From positions 335,476 through 399,475 of the forward strand of contig PUQB01000141.1 in the NCBI GenBank assembly GCA_003024785.1: DNA of 64,000 nucleotides, given 5' to 3'. Made by a program: the position numbers and the translations under genes. This DNA comes from Selaginella tamariscina. Lineage: Eukaryota; Streptophyta; Lycopodiopsida; Selaginellales; Selaginellaceae. Positions 37,052 through 50,957 of the stretch are shown one piece after another. Position 1 is the stretch's first letter, and the number at the start of each line of letters is the position of its first letter. The notes beneath the pieces were generated by a model that searched no databases, was not told the origin of the DNA, and worked only from the letters and a program-made list of their open reading frames with translations.

Positions 37052-40000
37052 TGTGAGAGCTCAGAAATAGAAATGTTATATCCATTAATTCAAGAACCCT
37101 AATTTATATAAAGAGCGAGTGGTCCAATCTGACAGCTATCAAAATTCACTATGCTAATAATAGTATGTGCACATGCAGCCGTACACATGGATCTTACATC
37201 ATCCCCTCCTCTCAGAAGGATGTAAGTTGGTTAGGGTTCTCTGGTAGATGTGCTCGGATTTGGAGGAACATCAGGAGGAGGCATTGGTGGATTTATAGGC
37301 GGCACAACTTGTTCTTGTTGCACAAAACACTTCAACCATTGCACGTGTACAATCTTCAGAGGGTCGGGTTAATATCTTGCAGAACCTCATAAACCTGTGG
37401 CCCTACTTGCCGTAGCACTCGATTCGGTCCTTTCCACTGAGGAAGGAGACTCTTAACTAAACCACATACCATAAGCTTGGGAAAACGAACCAACACTAGT
37501 TCATCAACTTTGTACTCCATAAGAGGACGATGATGCGAGTTGTAACGTGTTATTGTCCTACTTGTATGCGGCCCAAGTGTTCTGCTGACTCCGCACGAAC
37601 CAATGGAAGAATGCTCGTCAAATACCGATCCCACGACTTAGCATCAGCAGCTCGTGGTAACTGAGAAGGCAAACCCAACTCCGTCGGCAATACCGGGTCA
37701 TGACCATACAAGAGCTTATATGGGGAAGTACCAATGGAACTTGTACTCTAGTGAACATATCGAGAGACAGCAAATAACCATCCCAATTCGAATGTTGAAA
37801 GTTTACATACTTGCGATCATTCCCTTGAAGGTTCTGATGAGCCGTTCCGTCAAACCATATGTCTGAGGATGATAAGTACTTGTGAAAGTGTGGCATATCC
37901 CTAATCGAGATGTCAAAACATGAAATGCCTCAGCCATAAATGTTGAACCATTGTTTGAGAGAATTCATTCCGGACAAGAATGCTGAAACATGACCCGATT
38001 AATGAGAAATTGACTAACAGCAGAAGTAGTCGCACTAGCAAGAGCACCAACTTCTACCCAACGAGTTAAGTAGTCAGAAGCAATAATAACATACTCTTTA
38101 CCAGCAGTTGACCGTGGAAAAGGTTCCATTAAATCAAATGCCACCAACTCAAACGGACAAGAAACTGCAATTGACTCCAACCATCCTTTTGAAGCACATG
38201 GAGGAGTATTGCGAGCTTAGCACCACACACAGCTACGCACATACTGAATCGCATCTCCTCGCACCTCCAGCCAATAGAAAGATCTGCACAACTTCTCCAT
38301 CACACGACGATGTCCCATGTTTCCGCTAAGAATATAAGATCATGGTAAGCATGGAGGAACCGTGGAATGAAGACCGAAGGCACTGCCAACGCAAATGATC
38401 ATCTTGATTAGTCCTCACAAAATAAAGAAGGTTGTTCTGAATGTGGTATTGCGAATGTAAAGCTTAAAAGGCAAATCATTAGTAAGTGATGTAGATCTCA
38501 AACCCATCACGAAGTCTTCGAATCCACGGCTCAATCTTTTGAACTTCCCGAAACCTTATCCAAAGACGACAAATCTAACTCTGCATTTTACAAACACTAA
38601 CGTCAATCACAACAACTGCTGATGGTACAAAATCTTCGTCCAAAAAGTCCATTGATGCTGGAACAACTAGTTCCTCAGGGGCAGAAGAAAAAAGAGAAGG
38701 TGGAAAAGGAGCTCAAAAGAGCATCAGCATCAGCCATGGAACTCCCTGGGCGATGAACAACCTCGAAGTTGTAAATTTAAAGCTTCAAAGCCCACTGAGC
38801 ATTATGCCCAATCAAATTTTTCCGCTTCAACAACGAAGTGACTACTGCATGGTCACCTTTCAACAACATTTGAGAACCATGCAAGTAGGCATGGAGCTTC
38901 TCAAAACCCCAAACTGTTGTTAGACACTCCTTTTCTGTCGTGGAGTAGTTCATCTCTGCTGGTTGCAAGGTATGGCTGATGTACGCAATGGGATGTTGTT
39001 GGCCAAGGACACTTGTACTCTCCTGCATCAATACACCCCCGAGACCGATGTCAGAAATTTATGCGTAAGATGAAAGGACGAGTGTAATTCGGGTACGCCA
39101 AAACTGGAGGAGTCGTCAACAACTCTTTGAGATTTGCAAATGCTTACTTGCAATCTTAGACCAAACAAAAGAAGTCATTAACGACTTTAGCAACGCCCGC
39201 AACGGTGCAATAAGATTCGAAAGATGATCCACAAAACAACCTAGATATTGTACCTTGCTAAGAAAGCGTTGCATATCATTTATACACTTCGGTGAGGGAA
39301 CTTCAAAACTGCAACTAGTTTGTCAGGATCGACTTGCAACCTTTCACGTGAAATGCGATAACCTAGATAAGTGGTGTCTTTGCATCCAAACACACACTTA
39401 GATGGCTTCAACTTCAAACCAACTTTCCACAACCGATCCAAAACCTTGCGTACATCACCAACATGCTTCTCTCACGTTCCATCCGAGTGAATTAAAACAT
39501 AATCGATGAAGTCGGTAGTCACCTCCGACATATTGCAGAGAACCTCGTCCATCATACGCTGGAAAGTCACTGGAGCTCATACAGGCCAAATGGTGTCCGA
39601 AAAGCAGTCTTGGAAATGTCCATGTCAGCCATTAGAACTTGCTAATATCTAGAGGCGAGATCTAACTTGGTGAACCAGTGGCTCCTCCTCAGTCAATTCA
39701 AAAGGTCTGTAGTATGAGGAAGTAAGTACACATCTAAAATAGTTACATCATTTAATGGGTGATATCAAGGTAGAATCGAATGCTCCCATCCGGCTTTGTC
39801 ATAAGATGAGGTTCGCATGCCTAAGGACTTCGAGATTTTCGAATAACACCTTTCTCCAACATTTCCTTAACATTCGCTTGTAAGATCTTGAGCTCCTTTG
39901 GTGACCAGTACCAAACATGTACCTTGATCGACCTAGCATCCCCAGTTGGAATAGGTGGTGTGTTGCAATCTTGGCCTCAGATGATAAATCGAAGTTAAAA

Positions 40001-41808
40001 AGATCAGCATACTCCTTAAGTTGATCAATGACTGCAGCATGATGATCATCTAATGGATCTAAAGAGGGAAATAAGGAACATGAAGGGAAGATGGTTGGAA
40101 GTAAAGGTGAAACAAAAGTGATGCAAGCAGAGGTGGAAACAGATGAACGAAGTGGAATAGAAGTAAGGGAGAGTCAAATAAGGGGAGACTTTTTGAAGTC
40201 ACACTTAACATGATTACGAGTCAACTAATCCGTGAAAAGCTTGACTCGGCACCACCTGCAGAGATCACAATCATCCACACGAACAATAATGTCAACTTCA
40301 TCCCATAAACAAGCATGAATGTGTCTGTTGTCGTACAAAATGAAGATTGGATCTACCGCACAACGCAGATGAAGGCTGTAACGTGTAGCAACAAACTGAG
40401 AAATAGAGGACAAACTCGAACCTGTATCCACCAACACTGAAAGGAAAACAGAACGTGGCATGTGATTAAATCGAGCTTGAAAAGTGAAGACCGGATGAAC
40501 TGGTGCCGAGTGAACCCCTTGATGATACTCCCGAAAGAAAGACGGAGGATTACAAATTTATTTGCTCAAGGGACCCCCCTCTACTCGTGCGACCCGAAGA
40601 TCCACCGCATCAGGACCTTCTACTGCAGCAGTGCCAATTGAACGTTGTTGACGTCAAGGCCTCCACCCCGAAAATGGGGGATGCCAATTGGGAACCCGTT
40701 GATAGCGCTGATACGTGTGTTCAACCTCATCACACGCCCAACAACAAACTGCACGTCCACGTCCTTGTCCACGAGCCCAACCTTGTGCTGGTACACAAGC
40801 AACAACAGCATCAACCTCCATCGAAGCAGGTCCATCCCCAACATGAAGTGGAACAAGAAAACGTGAAGGTACACGTGGAGAGGTGATGACTCATATCGTT
40901 GTACCAGCCTCAAAGCATTGTCAAGATCACTGGAGCTAGTGCATGCACAAGCCCCACAAGGTCTTGATAAAGTGCGGCCACAACATACCTAACTTGATGT
41001 GTTCTGACATGTTAAGTTCTGCACGCAGCAAAAGGCTCCGAAAGCGAACACCAAACTGCATCACCGACTCAGATGGCTCCTGACAAATACGATGCAACTG
41101 CTGAAAAGCATCGTCACAGTCGTCCGCATGCCCAAATGCACATTTGAAGATCTTTGGAAGAATAGTCCAATATCCACGAGTTGCAACGTCCAGACCATTG
41201 TATCACTGCAACGCCATCCCTTGAAGACAAGTAGGAAACTTGCACAAACACTAAGCACCGTCCCATGAATGGTATGTGGCAACCATGATGAATGGTAAAA
41301 AAAAATGGTCCACATCATCTCTAGGATTTCCGCAAAAGAAATCCGATTGGACACGAGGGTTTGCAACAGGAGCAGGAGGAGTACCCTGGACTGTGAATAC
41401 AGCTATCAGCTGAGAGTGATTGTTCAGTTGCATCCGCATGGCATCTAACAACTGCGTGAGTAGCTGCTCCACAAACAAAGGGTTTGCCTGTTGTAGATCC
41501 ATGGACGAAGAAAGGAAAAAATTTATAAGAAAGGAATAGATCAAGACAGTGGAAAAGCTAGATCTAAGAAGATAAAGAAAATCGGCAAAAAGACACAAAT
41601 CCAAGCACTCCGTATGGACAATTAAAGGTGCCCCGCACCTCCACCAATGTGAAAGCTCGGAATATAGAAATGTGTATATCCATTAGATCAAGAACCCTAA
41701 CTTATATACAAGAGCGAGTGGTCCAGATTGAAACCAATCCGATGGCTATCAAAACCCACTACGCTAATAATAGTATGTGCACATGCAACCGTACACATGG
41801 ATCTTACA
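37052..41808 (-). mobile_element. Second short-LTR Ty3/gypsy element, inverted, broken
   Basis: This is the same family as the element at 31720, on the opposite strand. LTRs lie at 41648-41808 (5') and 37052-37198 (3'). Reading leftward, gag is near 41500-40620, protease near 40461-40230, reverse transcriptase and RNase H near 39900-38760, integrase near 38340-37700 and the C-terminal part near 37630-37360. Coding decay is heavier than in its neighbour, with well over ten breaks, so it is old. No clear target-site duplication was found. Confidence 0.8.
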
Positions 41809-44520
41809 TTACAAAATTTTATTAATATCAAAACTTAAGTTTAACTTAGGGAAATTATATAGTATAGAACACCTTTTTCAATTGATTAAAAAAAAAAAGG
41901 TTTCTTACACATATTATTTGATTTATCCTATAAATTCATTTATTTCCAATCTAAGAAATTCATATATAACATGTAAAATGTCTTATTATAAAAATATATT
42001 TAGTAAATATATCAAATAACCACTATGATCGTACACTAAAATAATCGCTGTTACATTTTCAAAATATAATCTTCATTATTACAATATTTAAATGTTAAAC
42101 AATTTAATACATTTTAAAATACAATCTTCATTACTTTCAATTTAATAATATAATCTTTATTATTCTAATGTTTACATACTAAATAATTTATTAAGAAAAA
42201 TTATCTTAATTATTTTAAGAACATCTACATAAGTGATGAGTAAACTCATGTGTAAGTTTTATAATTTTTGTAATCACATTTGCTACACAAAATTTATGTT
42301 ACATTCTCAGTTGTTTTTGCAAGGTCTTTGGCCCCATCCCAAATCACCAAAATACTAAGCAGAAGAAATGTAAAAACTTTTCTTATTGTAAATGAGTCTT
42401 TAAAAAATCATGAACAAAAGTATAAAAGGTTATGTATTAAAAAAAGGTTTAATATCAATCAAGATGCACATCCACAAAAAAGTTTTTACAATTACTTCAT
42501 TGATAATCTTATTTATAATAAAAAAATGTTTTGATGTCATTCATTAATCTCATTTTAATTATTATTTTACTTGATTTTTAACAAGTTTCACCAAATTTAT
42601 AATTAATTATCTTCGACAATAATAACAGCCCTTTTTCTGTTCATCATCATCTTCCTTGCCAATTGTTCGAATTATTTTCTTCTTTAGCTTTTTATTTTGA
42701 AAATAAAAAGTTTCTTTACATTATCTTTGAAACATTTAAAAAATTTAAAATTATATTATAGTTTGTTTTTACAGATTTACAATTGCTTTAAAGTGTTAAA
42801 TTGTGTTTGCTCTAACACCCTCAAATTTGGTTACAACAACTGGTAAAATAAACATTGTCCATGAATAATTTTGTAAGTTTTTGTAAGTATATATGCATAA
42901 CATTTAATTTAATATACTCATTACCCATTGAGATGCTTTAATGTTTACATTTTAAAAAAACTTAATAAGATAATAACTAAAATTCTCTTTATTATAATTA
43001 ATACGTATTCTAAACTTTGGTTTATATAAAATATATTTGAATTAAAGTAATACAAGATAACATTCTAAATACTACCAATATGTAAACTTTGGTTTCATAA
43101 CATTTAATAATTAATTTTATTTTAAAAAACACCAAATTAGTACCAACATATATCCTAGTTTATTTTTGTTTTTAAAAATTAAACCTAAACTTATCAATAA
43201 AAAAATTTTTTAATGTTATTTCTAAGTAATTTTAAAATCACTGTCCAATATTTTTAAAAAAAAATCATGTTAAGTAAATATATAATATAAATTTTTCTTA
43301 ATAAAATAATATGCAAAACTTTCATGGTCACCTTAACTACACTTGCATCATAATAAATTACCATAATGAAATTAATTTTAAACAAGATTTCTCACCATCA
43401 ACGTAAATAAATTTGAAATTCAAATCCACTATAATATTTAATATTTAATTATTATATAAATCCATTATAGTATTTATACTTCAAGTACAAAACTAAATCC
43501 ACTGTAAAATTAAAGACACAGCTGTATTTTTTTTATATTTAATAAATGATAAATGAACTTAATCATGGTTAAGAAAAATTTTTTTCTTTTAAATACGTGA
43601 AAAGTTGAGGATCATACTTAACTAAATTAATTAAAAAACAAACACATGTATTTTAAACTCAAATTATTCATACTATTTGCATGGATTTTATAATGTTACA
43701 CTTATGTATAAAGAGAGTTTCAAATTAGTGAGCATGGAGCTTGCTGCTAGATCATCTACCACATTAGTATTGGCTTATAATTCTCTATGTTTTATTTCTT
43801 TAATAATTTGGATGCATAATTAACATATGATCATCGTAATTAAATGATACCCCCTCTATAAGTATGTAAGGATTTTAAATGAACATAAATAAAAAATAAT
43901 ACTTTTACACTCATATAACTTATGTGAAGATTATTTAAGTTCATAAATTATGTCTCATTCATAAAAAAGATTATTATTTTTTTAATATTATGTTTTAGTT
44001 TCAATGTTTATAGATTAAATTGAAATCTTAATTAAATTAATATATATTAAAGTATATTCCAAGTTTTATCATAGTTTTGAACAATTAAAATTTATTTTTT
44101 AATATAAATTATATCTATATAATAATATGGGAAAAAAGAATCTAATCCTATAAAGAATTAACATTGGATCGATTGCACCTGCACTTATACTTAAAAATTT
44201 AAAGTGTTAGTAGTTAAAAAGCTGATGGTCTGTACATTCGTACATAGAAAGTTTAAAGTGATTTTTGCGATTTAATTACACATTTTAAGACTTGTTGTGT
44301 TCACACATGACAACGAATTTGTCCTTAAATTTTAACCCTAAATGCGTGTCCCTTCATACATAAAATATTTAAATTTTGCTAATGTTTTCATCTCCGAATA
44401 TGTTTTCACCTTTAAATTTTACTTAAAATTCAAAAATTCAAATTCAAAATTTTCAATTCAACATTTCCACAAAGTTTAAGAACTTGAACAAACCACACAA
44501 CTAAAATCAACGATCAGAAT
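41809..44520. other. AT-rich intergenic region
   Basis: About 2.7 kb of very AT-rich DNA with no convincing gene or element core. Its right end (about 44280 onward, containing TTCACACATGACA) may include the left terminus of the Harbinger element that follows, since the same 13 bases occur in the right end of the first Harbinger element. Confidence 0.4.
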
Positions 44521-44643
44521 GAATCAAATCGTTCTACGATGGCGGTGGCAAAGCTTGATGGTGAGGTCCTCCCAAATCTCCTAAGCATCCCCTACAGCAT
44601 GCAAGTACTCCCAAGGCTCCTCCTCCGCCACTACAGGATCGCC

Positions 44644-45925
44644 TTATTCCTCATAGATTTGTAGCTCCTTCAGCCTGTTAACCTCCTGCTCCCATGCCCG
44701 AATCTCAGCTTTGATGTCGGTTTCCCCAGCATTAATCAAGAAGTTGTGCAAGATGCAGCAACTCATGATGATGTTTGAGAGATAACTTGGTTGCACCTTC
44801 TGCTTTTGATCCAAGCATCTGAACTTCATTTTCAAAAGTCCAAATGCTTGCTTAATAACAATCCGAGCAAGCTAGTGTTGGAGATTGTACTCTGCCTCCC
44901 CCGCCGTGAGTCGAGGACCTGGTTGAATTCAAAAAATAAAAAAATGAGAAACTACTACTTACTTGGGTAGGGTGTCATCAGATGTTGTTGAAGTTGTACC
45001 CCTTGTCTCCCACCAAATACGGCTGGATCCACTTGTCAAAGCCGAGCTCCACGGATGCTGTCAAAAGCTCTCCAGCATCGATCTTCTGTCCCATGGTCAA
45101 GTTTCGAAAAACTCTCATGTCGTGAACACTTCCTGCACAAGAAAACGTGAGAATTGATGGAAAAAAACAAACAAACAAGAATTACCTAGCCAGCCTACAT
45201 ACACACTCAAAAATCTCTTCTGAGCATCACAAACACCCTGCAAGATTACCAAGTATCATTGCTTGCGATCGAAGTATTGATCACCATTAGCGCTAGCCAA
45301 GCAAACAATCTCGAAATGAGTGCAGTTGATTGCTCCAACAACATTCGGAAGTCGGGTCTTGGTGTGTTGTTGAAAGCTAGCTGCTACTGCTCGAACGTCC
45401 TCCGTTGTTGACGGGAACCGGATCTTGTACCCGAGGCACTTCACGATCGCAGTTGTAGTCTCCAGGACAATCTCGTGTGCTATAGATTCCTCGATGCCAA
45501 ACTTGTCAGCGAGATCCAAGTAGTCGTGTTCTTGAAGAGCTTGTACAAGGTCACGCCGAGATGAACATCCCAGCACCACTCTCCTCCACTTGGTATCTTG
45601 CTTGCGGATTTCCCAATCCAGCATGCTAGAGTGTAAGGAACGTCTTCTTCTCCATCCGAAGCTTCCTCTTCCACTACCCCAGATCATAGAACTCGAGGAA
45701 GAACTTGGTCCAAGTTGTTGTGTTCTGCGGCTTCACCCACCACAGCCCCGTACAAAACCTCTTCACCATCATGACTCGCTGAAACTCCTCGTCATCCTCC
45801 TCATCCTCCTCATCCTCAAGAAGAGTCTCCAACACCGGGATCTTGTCCTCAAAAATCAGCCTAAAGGCTTCAACAGCAAGCAACAAAACTTGGAAGAGAA
45901 CTATGATGATCTTATTACTCATCAA
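44644..45925 (-). pseudogene. PIF/Harbinger transposase with altered catalytic residues
   Basis: Read leftward: an acidic N-terminal part, then WRRVVLGCSSRRDLVQALQE, DLADKFGIEESIAHEIV, TRLPNVVGAINCTHFEI, CAGSVHDMRVFRNL, WIQPYLVGDKGYN, VIKQAFGLLKMKF and SCCILHNFLINAGETDI. These are the conserved blocks of the PIF/Harbinger DDE transposase in order. The first catalytic Asp (usual form GAIDCTH) is Asn here, and the Glu (usual form VIEQAFG) is Lys; only the middle Asp (VHDMR) remains. The frame changes between blocks, partly because an intron lies near 44836-44980 and another near 45135-45250. I conclude it is inactive. Confidence 0.85.
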
Positions 45926-46099
45926 AGCATCTCAGGTTGGGCAGGAAAGAGAGGTTGGAGTATGCGGGTTTTGCACCTGAAAAAATAAAATAAAAAAACA
46001 TTAAATTAAGTTTAAACTCCACAAACAAAACACTTAAACACTTCTAAAACTCGCCAACCCTAACAACCCTAAACATCTGGGCCTAAAAAAGTGGGGTTG

Positions 46100-47100
46100 A
46101 TGAACCCTAAAGATCCAGGTCTGAAGAAGAGCTCCGGGCTGAACTTGGGTATCCAGCTGGGACTAAACTCGGGATTGGAGTAGAAGAACTCGGGGTTGGA
46201 GTAGAAGAACTTGGGGCTAAGCTACAAATGGAGGCAGAGAGGTTGACGATGGCTCTCGCTAGGCTAGTGATGTGGTGGCCTTCTCCTCTCTGTCCTGCAA
46301 ATATCCCACTGACAAACCAAGTTCTCTTGCTGCCATGCAAGGTTTTGCTCATTGCAAGCAGCCGACAACACATTCCCCTCACCTAGGAAACGGTGATGCT
46401 CTTCTCGGGCTTCTTGGGGGCTCTCTTCCTCTTCCCCGAGCTCCCCGTCACCTTTCTAGCATCTCCTAGAGGATCCTCACACTCCTTTTGAAACTCGGGA
46501 GCATCCGAGTCGGCAACATGAGTTGGAGCTGTAGCAGCCGCCTCCCCAAGAAAAAAATCCAGGGCATCATAAACTACACGAGGCAAGACTCGATTGTTGA
46601 GGGCGGAAGAGCAAGCTTGGCCTCAGATTCAGAGAGGTTGAAGTAGTCCGGTTTCCCCATGCCCCGCTAAAAATCTCCGACATGCTTGAAGTCGTTGATG
46701 ATGTTTGTCCACTTTGTCTTGCATGACTTCCAGTCCCGCATCATCCTGGCGTCTTGCATCTTCTTGCAATGCGCTTCCACCACTGAGTTGCAGACATCAC
46801 CGCTTCAAGACTTCCTACCACCTTTGCCAAATGGTCTTCCCTCTTCAACTCTCATCGTCTCATCCATTTTTTCAGTTCTTCCCACGGGCTCGTTTTGGTG
46901 GTGGAGCAACCGCCACAAACCCCTCCCCCTCATCAACATCATCATCCCCCTCATTGAGCCCAAGATCATCCTACACCTCCAGACCGTTGGCAGCGCCTCT
47001 TCAGCCTCATCCTCCTCATCGGATTCAACATGCTCCCAACTAAGACTGAGCTACCTAAACCCGGAAAAGAGAAGAGAAAAACATACTGATGGGAGGTGTT
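46100..47100 (-). pseudogene. Harbinger ORF1, Myb/trihelix-like, decayed
   Basis: Leftward frames give an acidic, proline-containing start, a basic patch (PPPKRARGK near 46900), then a trihelix-type block near 46750-46690 (CKTKWTNIINDFKHV). A serine/proline-rich tail follows toward 46110 with KRKRAPKKPEK near 46440. This matches the layout of ORF1 in PIF/Harbinger elements. The frame is interrupted several times, so it is not expected to be functional. Confidence 0.6.
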
Positions 47101-47169
47101 TGCCTCCATTTCGGAGAAGAGAGGAGTTCGGGTGGCGGCTGGTGGTTCAGGGTTGCCGCGCCTAGCTCT

Positions 47170-48349
47170 AGGAGCTCGTGGAGGTGTGGGATTCCCATGT
47201 GGAGCTCGTGGAGCTAAACCTAGGCCCTGAGCTCCACCTCCAGCGTCGAGTCCGCCTTAGCCTCGATTGAGGCCTAGAGTCCGTGCCATCTCCTCCTCCC
47301 TGCTCGCCGCCTGATCGCTGCCTTGATCAGCGGCCTACTCTTTCTTTGAAAGCCCTAAATCCGCGATCCATGGGGTGGCAATTGCACCCCTGACATCAGT
47401 CGATCTAGTGCCAAATCTAGTTGTCATGAACCCTAACCTAGCCCTTGAAGAATCTTAATGAGAATCTTTTTGGAATAATTCATAAGTGCCCCTTAAAATT
47501 TAAGATGACCTTCCGAGGTGGTTTTAAATTTTGATTTTTTTCTTTTAAAACATTAAAATTTTAAGGGTCACACCATTAAATTTAAAATAAGTGTGGAGCA
47601 AACAACCTTAAATTTTTCACACTTAAAATTTAACTTAATGGCCCCCTTATCTCCTAAATACATGTGCAGAGCAATTTAAGTGCACTTTTGGCCCTTATCT
47701 CTGAGTATAAGTGCATGTGCAAATCTACCCATTTAAAACTAAAATCAAAATTTGATATTGTAAAAAAATCATGAACTTTATAAATCTTAAGTTTAATGTT
47801 ATAAATAAATAACATTTATTCATTATGAAACTCCCTTAACATTTCCAAAACTTTATATAGTTTAAGCTACGACAATGTATAAGATATGTGTAACAGTTTT
47901 AACAGAGTTGAGAAGGAAATTATCAAATTTCTTAAATCAAGTTTAACTTTAACATATTAAAATAATTATAAATCATATTTAAGAATAATTAGTTATAAAT
48001 AAATTCCAATACCATTACATTTTTGTGAGTATTTAACTAGTCAATTCAATTCAATTCAATGAGTTCATTAATAAATTACTAAGGTGCATCACAAACTCTT
48101 TAGATGAAAAGTGGTTTAATTGATTAGTCAACTTAAAGTCAAGACCCATTTAACAATTAATTAACCAACATTAATTAAAATTAAAAATTCATCATAATTT
48201 GTATATAATATTCTTTATATATCCTTTATCCTAAGTATATACTAAGACTCCTTTTCTTGCGTGTGCGTGGACACACACACACACACACACAATTAAATAT
48301 TGGTGTATATACATCATACATGTAAGAGTTAATGCCAAAATATATAGTT
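47170..48349. other. Intergenic region 3' of CTR9
   Basis: The first 250 bp are GC-richer and may still belong to the Harbinger element. From about 47470 on, AT-rich DNA carries several TTAAAATTTAA-type palindromes (possible transposon subterminal repeats). No gene was seen. The CTR9 3' UTR should lie in the last few hundred bases. Confidence 0.4.
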
Positions 48350-49768
48350 TCACTCGCTTTCAGAATCAGAAATTGCCTTTCTGGGCCTGACCTTTCTCCC
48401 TGTGTTGGTGTTTCCACGTCACTCTCCGGCTCCTCAATTGCTGCAAGGCTTACCGCACGCTCACCTTCCGACTCCGACTCCGACCGTGCTCGCTTTAACC
48501 GAGATTTCCTTTCCGTCTTCACCTGCCATAACAAGATTAACAATAATTCCTTCACACACATACACGTGTGCATGCACATTCAAATATACATATCCTATAT
48601 ATCCATATATAAAACACATCATTAAACCATCCACTGTACACACACATGCACTATATAAAACACATCATTACACACATGCACTATACATATGTACACACAT
48701 ACACGTGTGCACATTTAAATATACATATCCTAAGTATCCGTATATATGTACATTACAACCACATCATTAAGCCATCCAGTGTACTCATATGCACTATATA
48801 TATGTACACATACACGTGTGTCCCTGCAAATTAAATATACGTATCCTATATATCCATATTATGTACATTACAAACACATCATTAAGCCATCCACATCCAG
48901 TGCACACACACACATGCACTATATATATGCACACACATACATTTAAATATGCATATCCTATACATCCATATATATGTACATTACAAACACATCATTAAGC
49001 TATCCAGTGTACACATACTGCACGTAGAGAAGATAAATATGCACGTTATCTATATTGATAATATATGAAAGTTTAGAGGTTGTGTGTGCGTCTTGTGGCA
49101 TGAGAGAGAGAGAGAGTACATATACACTTACCGGCTCTTCCTCCTCTTCGGACTCTGCTAAACCGGTAGCAGCCATGGGATCTGCCTCTTCCTCCTCAGC
49201 AGGTTCGGGCTCCGGTTCGGGCTCTGGCTCCGGTTCCGGCTCAGGTTCGGGCTCCTCTTGTGTGACCCCTTCTTCAACCTCCTCTTCCTCCTCTTGATAC
49301 CGCTGCTTTTTCTTTCTCTTCCTCCTCTCCTTCCTCTTTGGTTTCTTCTCTGTGCCTTCTTCGTCCTCATCATGGTTCTTACTATGTTTCTCATTCGGTA
49401 TTTCCAAGTCTCCTGTAACATACCACACATTGTGTGTGTGAGTGTCTATACCTGTGTATATCATATATGGTTGGGTTTTCGGTGTGTGTGAAGAAAATGA
49501 ACACATCAGTAACATATTATATATATGCATAAATTCATAAATGCATACACACGTATATATATATACACTACTTTAGAGACAGATAGAAACATGTATACAT
49601 TATATATAGAAACAGATAGTAACCTTGATTCGTTCAAACTCTTGCTCCTGCTGCATAACTCTCCGTAGCTCCTCTTCCCGCTTTCGCTTCTCAATCTTCA
49701 AATACAAAAAGAGTTTATAATTATCAGTCTAATGTATAATGTGTATTATAAAACCAACAGAAAACGTT

Positions 49769-49803
<35 letters not shown>

Positions 49804-50914
49804 ATATTTTAAAGACGAATAAACGGTACCTTGATAATTTACAACCATTCTCTATATTCATGAGCATCATACAAAGTGATGTATATACATAGCTACACAT
49901 ATATAATGTGGCACCGTGTGCGTACATATGTCTATGTATGTATACGACGTTTGGCATACCTGTGTTGTACACATGCATATTGTGTCCATATGTATATGTA
50001 CATATACTACATACACACGCACCTGGAGTTTACGTTCTTCATCGGCTTTACGTTGAGCTTCCTGGGCCATAGCAAGCTGACGAGCAACCTCTTGCTTCTG
50101 TCTATTTTGCTGCTCTTCACGCTCTGCGGCCTCCAAGTGTAGCTTGGCCGCGTCTAGTAAATGCTTGCAATACTCCACGTGCATCCCAATCTTCTTCTCA
50201 TCAAACCCATGCATGTGGTGCGAGCTTATTAACGAAAGCTGGCTAAACAGCCTAACCGCGTTTTTAACCTCCGCTACACACTGCCGCACCTGTATAAAAG
50301 AAGAATATGTGTTTGTCGGCATTATAAACAACGCTTTACAAGTATTATTATGATGTGTTATGTATATAGTTATATTATAGACATATCATGTATAACTAGC
50401 TAATATGTATACCGAGAAGCAGCTACCAATATTATATATTATAAAACTACACACGAACAAAAAAGCAACATGCACACACACACACACACACATATATACG
50501 TAAAGTGTTTCATATATATCAGTCGCAAGTCTATATAGAGAGGGTACTGTAGAGTACAAGTTATACTAATACATTGTTATAAGCACTCACACACATATAT
50601 AAAGAGTGTCAACGTATACATTATACTGCTATATGCATTAAATATACATACTTAAATATACTTATTAAATGTACTTACTTTGTCACATGCCCACATAGGA
50701 CGAGTGGACATTAATACATCATCGTATCATTATGTATAGTGAAGTACGCTTACAGCACATGGTATGGAAAGAAATAATTAAATGTTTACAAGTACAGCGT
50801 ATAAACCCTACTGCTGAATACACATGGCCAGATAAAACGTATATTTTCTGTCTTTGAGTGCACGAATGGACATGTACATACACAGCTCTATACAGGGTAT
50901 TAAATTTGATAAAC

Positions 50915-50957
<43 letters not shown>

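Larger units (their letters stand above)
44280..47650 (-). mobile_element. Second PIF/Harbinger element, decayed
   Basis: A transposase (44644-45925) and a Myb/trihelix-like ORF1 (about 46100-47100) lie side by side on the minus strand. This is the same two-gene layout as the element at 652-11192, though the proteins are clearly diverged from it. The termini are not resolved. TTCACACATGACA near 44299 on the left and GGCCCCC near 47640 on the right are candidates, so the limits given are approximate. Confidence 0.7.

Noticed and set aside
37052-41808. Inverted retroelement considered as an assembly palindrome of the copy at 31720
   Set aside because: The two differ at many positions, in LTR length and in degree of decay, so they are separate insertions.
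45590-47165. Plus-strand open frames of 92-159 codons opposite the second Harbinger element
   Set aside because: The opposite strand carries ordered, conserved transposase and ORF1 blocks; these are shadows of it.
48332-48998. Chains of open frames on the plus strand with Tyr/Ile/His-rich products
   Set aside because: They are antisense to CTR9 or fall in AC/TA microsatellite DNA of its introns, and composition alone explains them.
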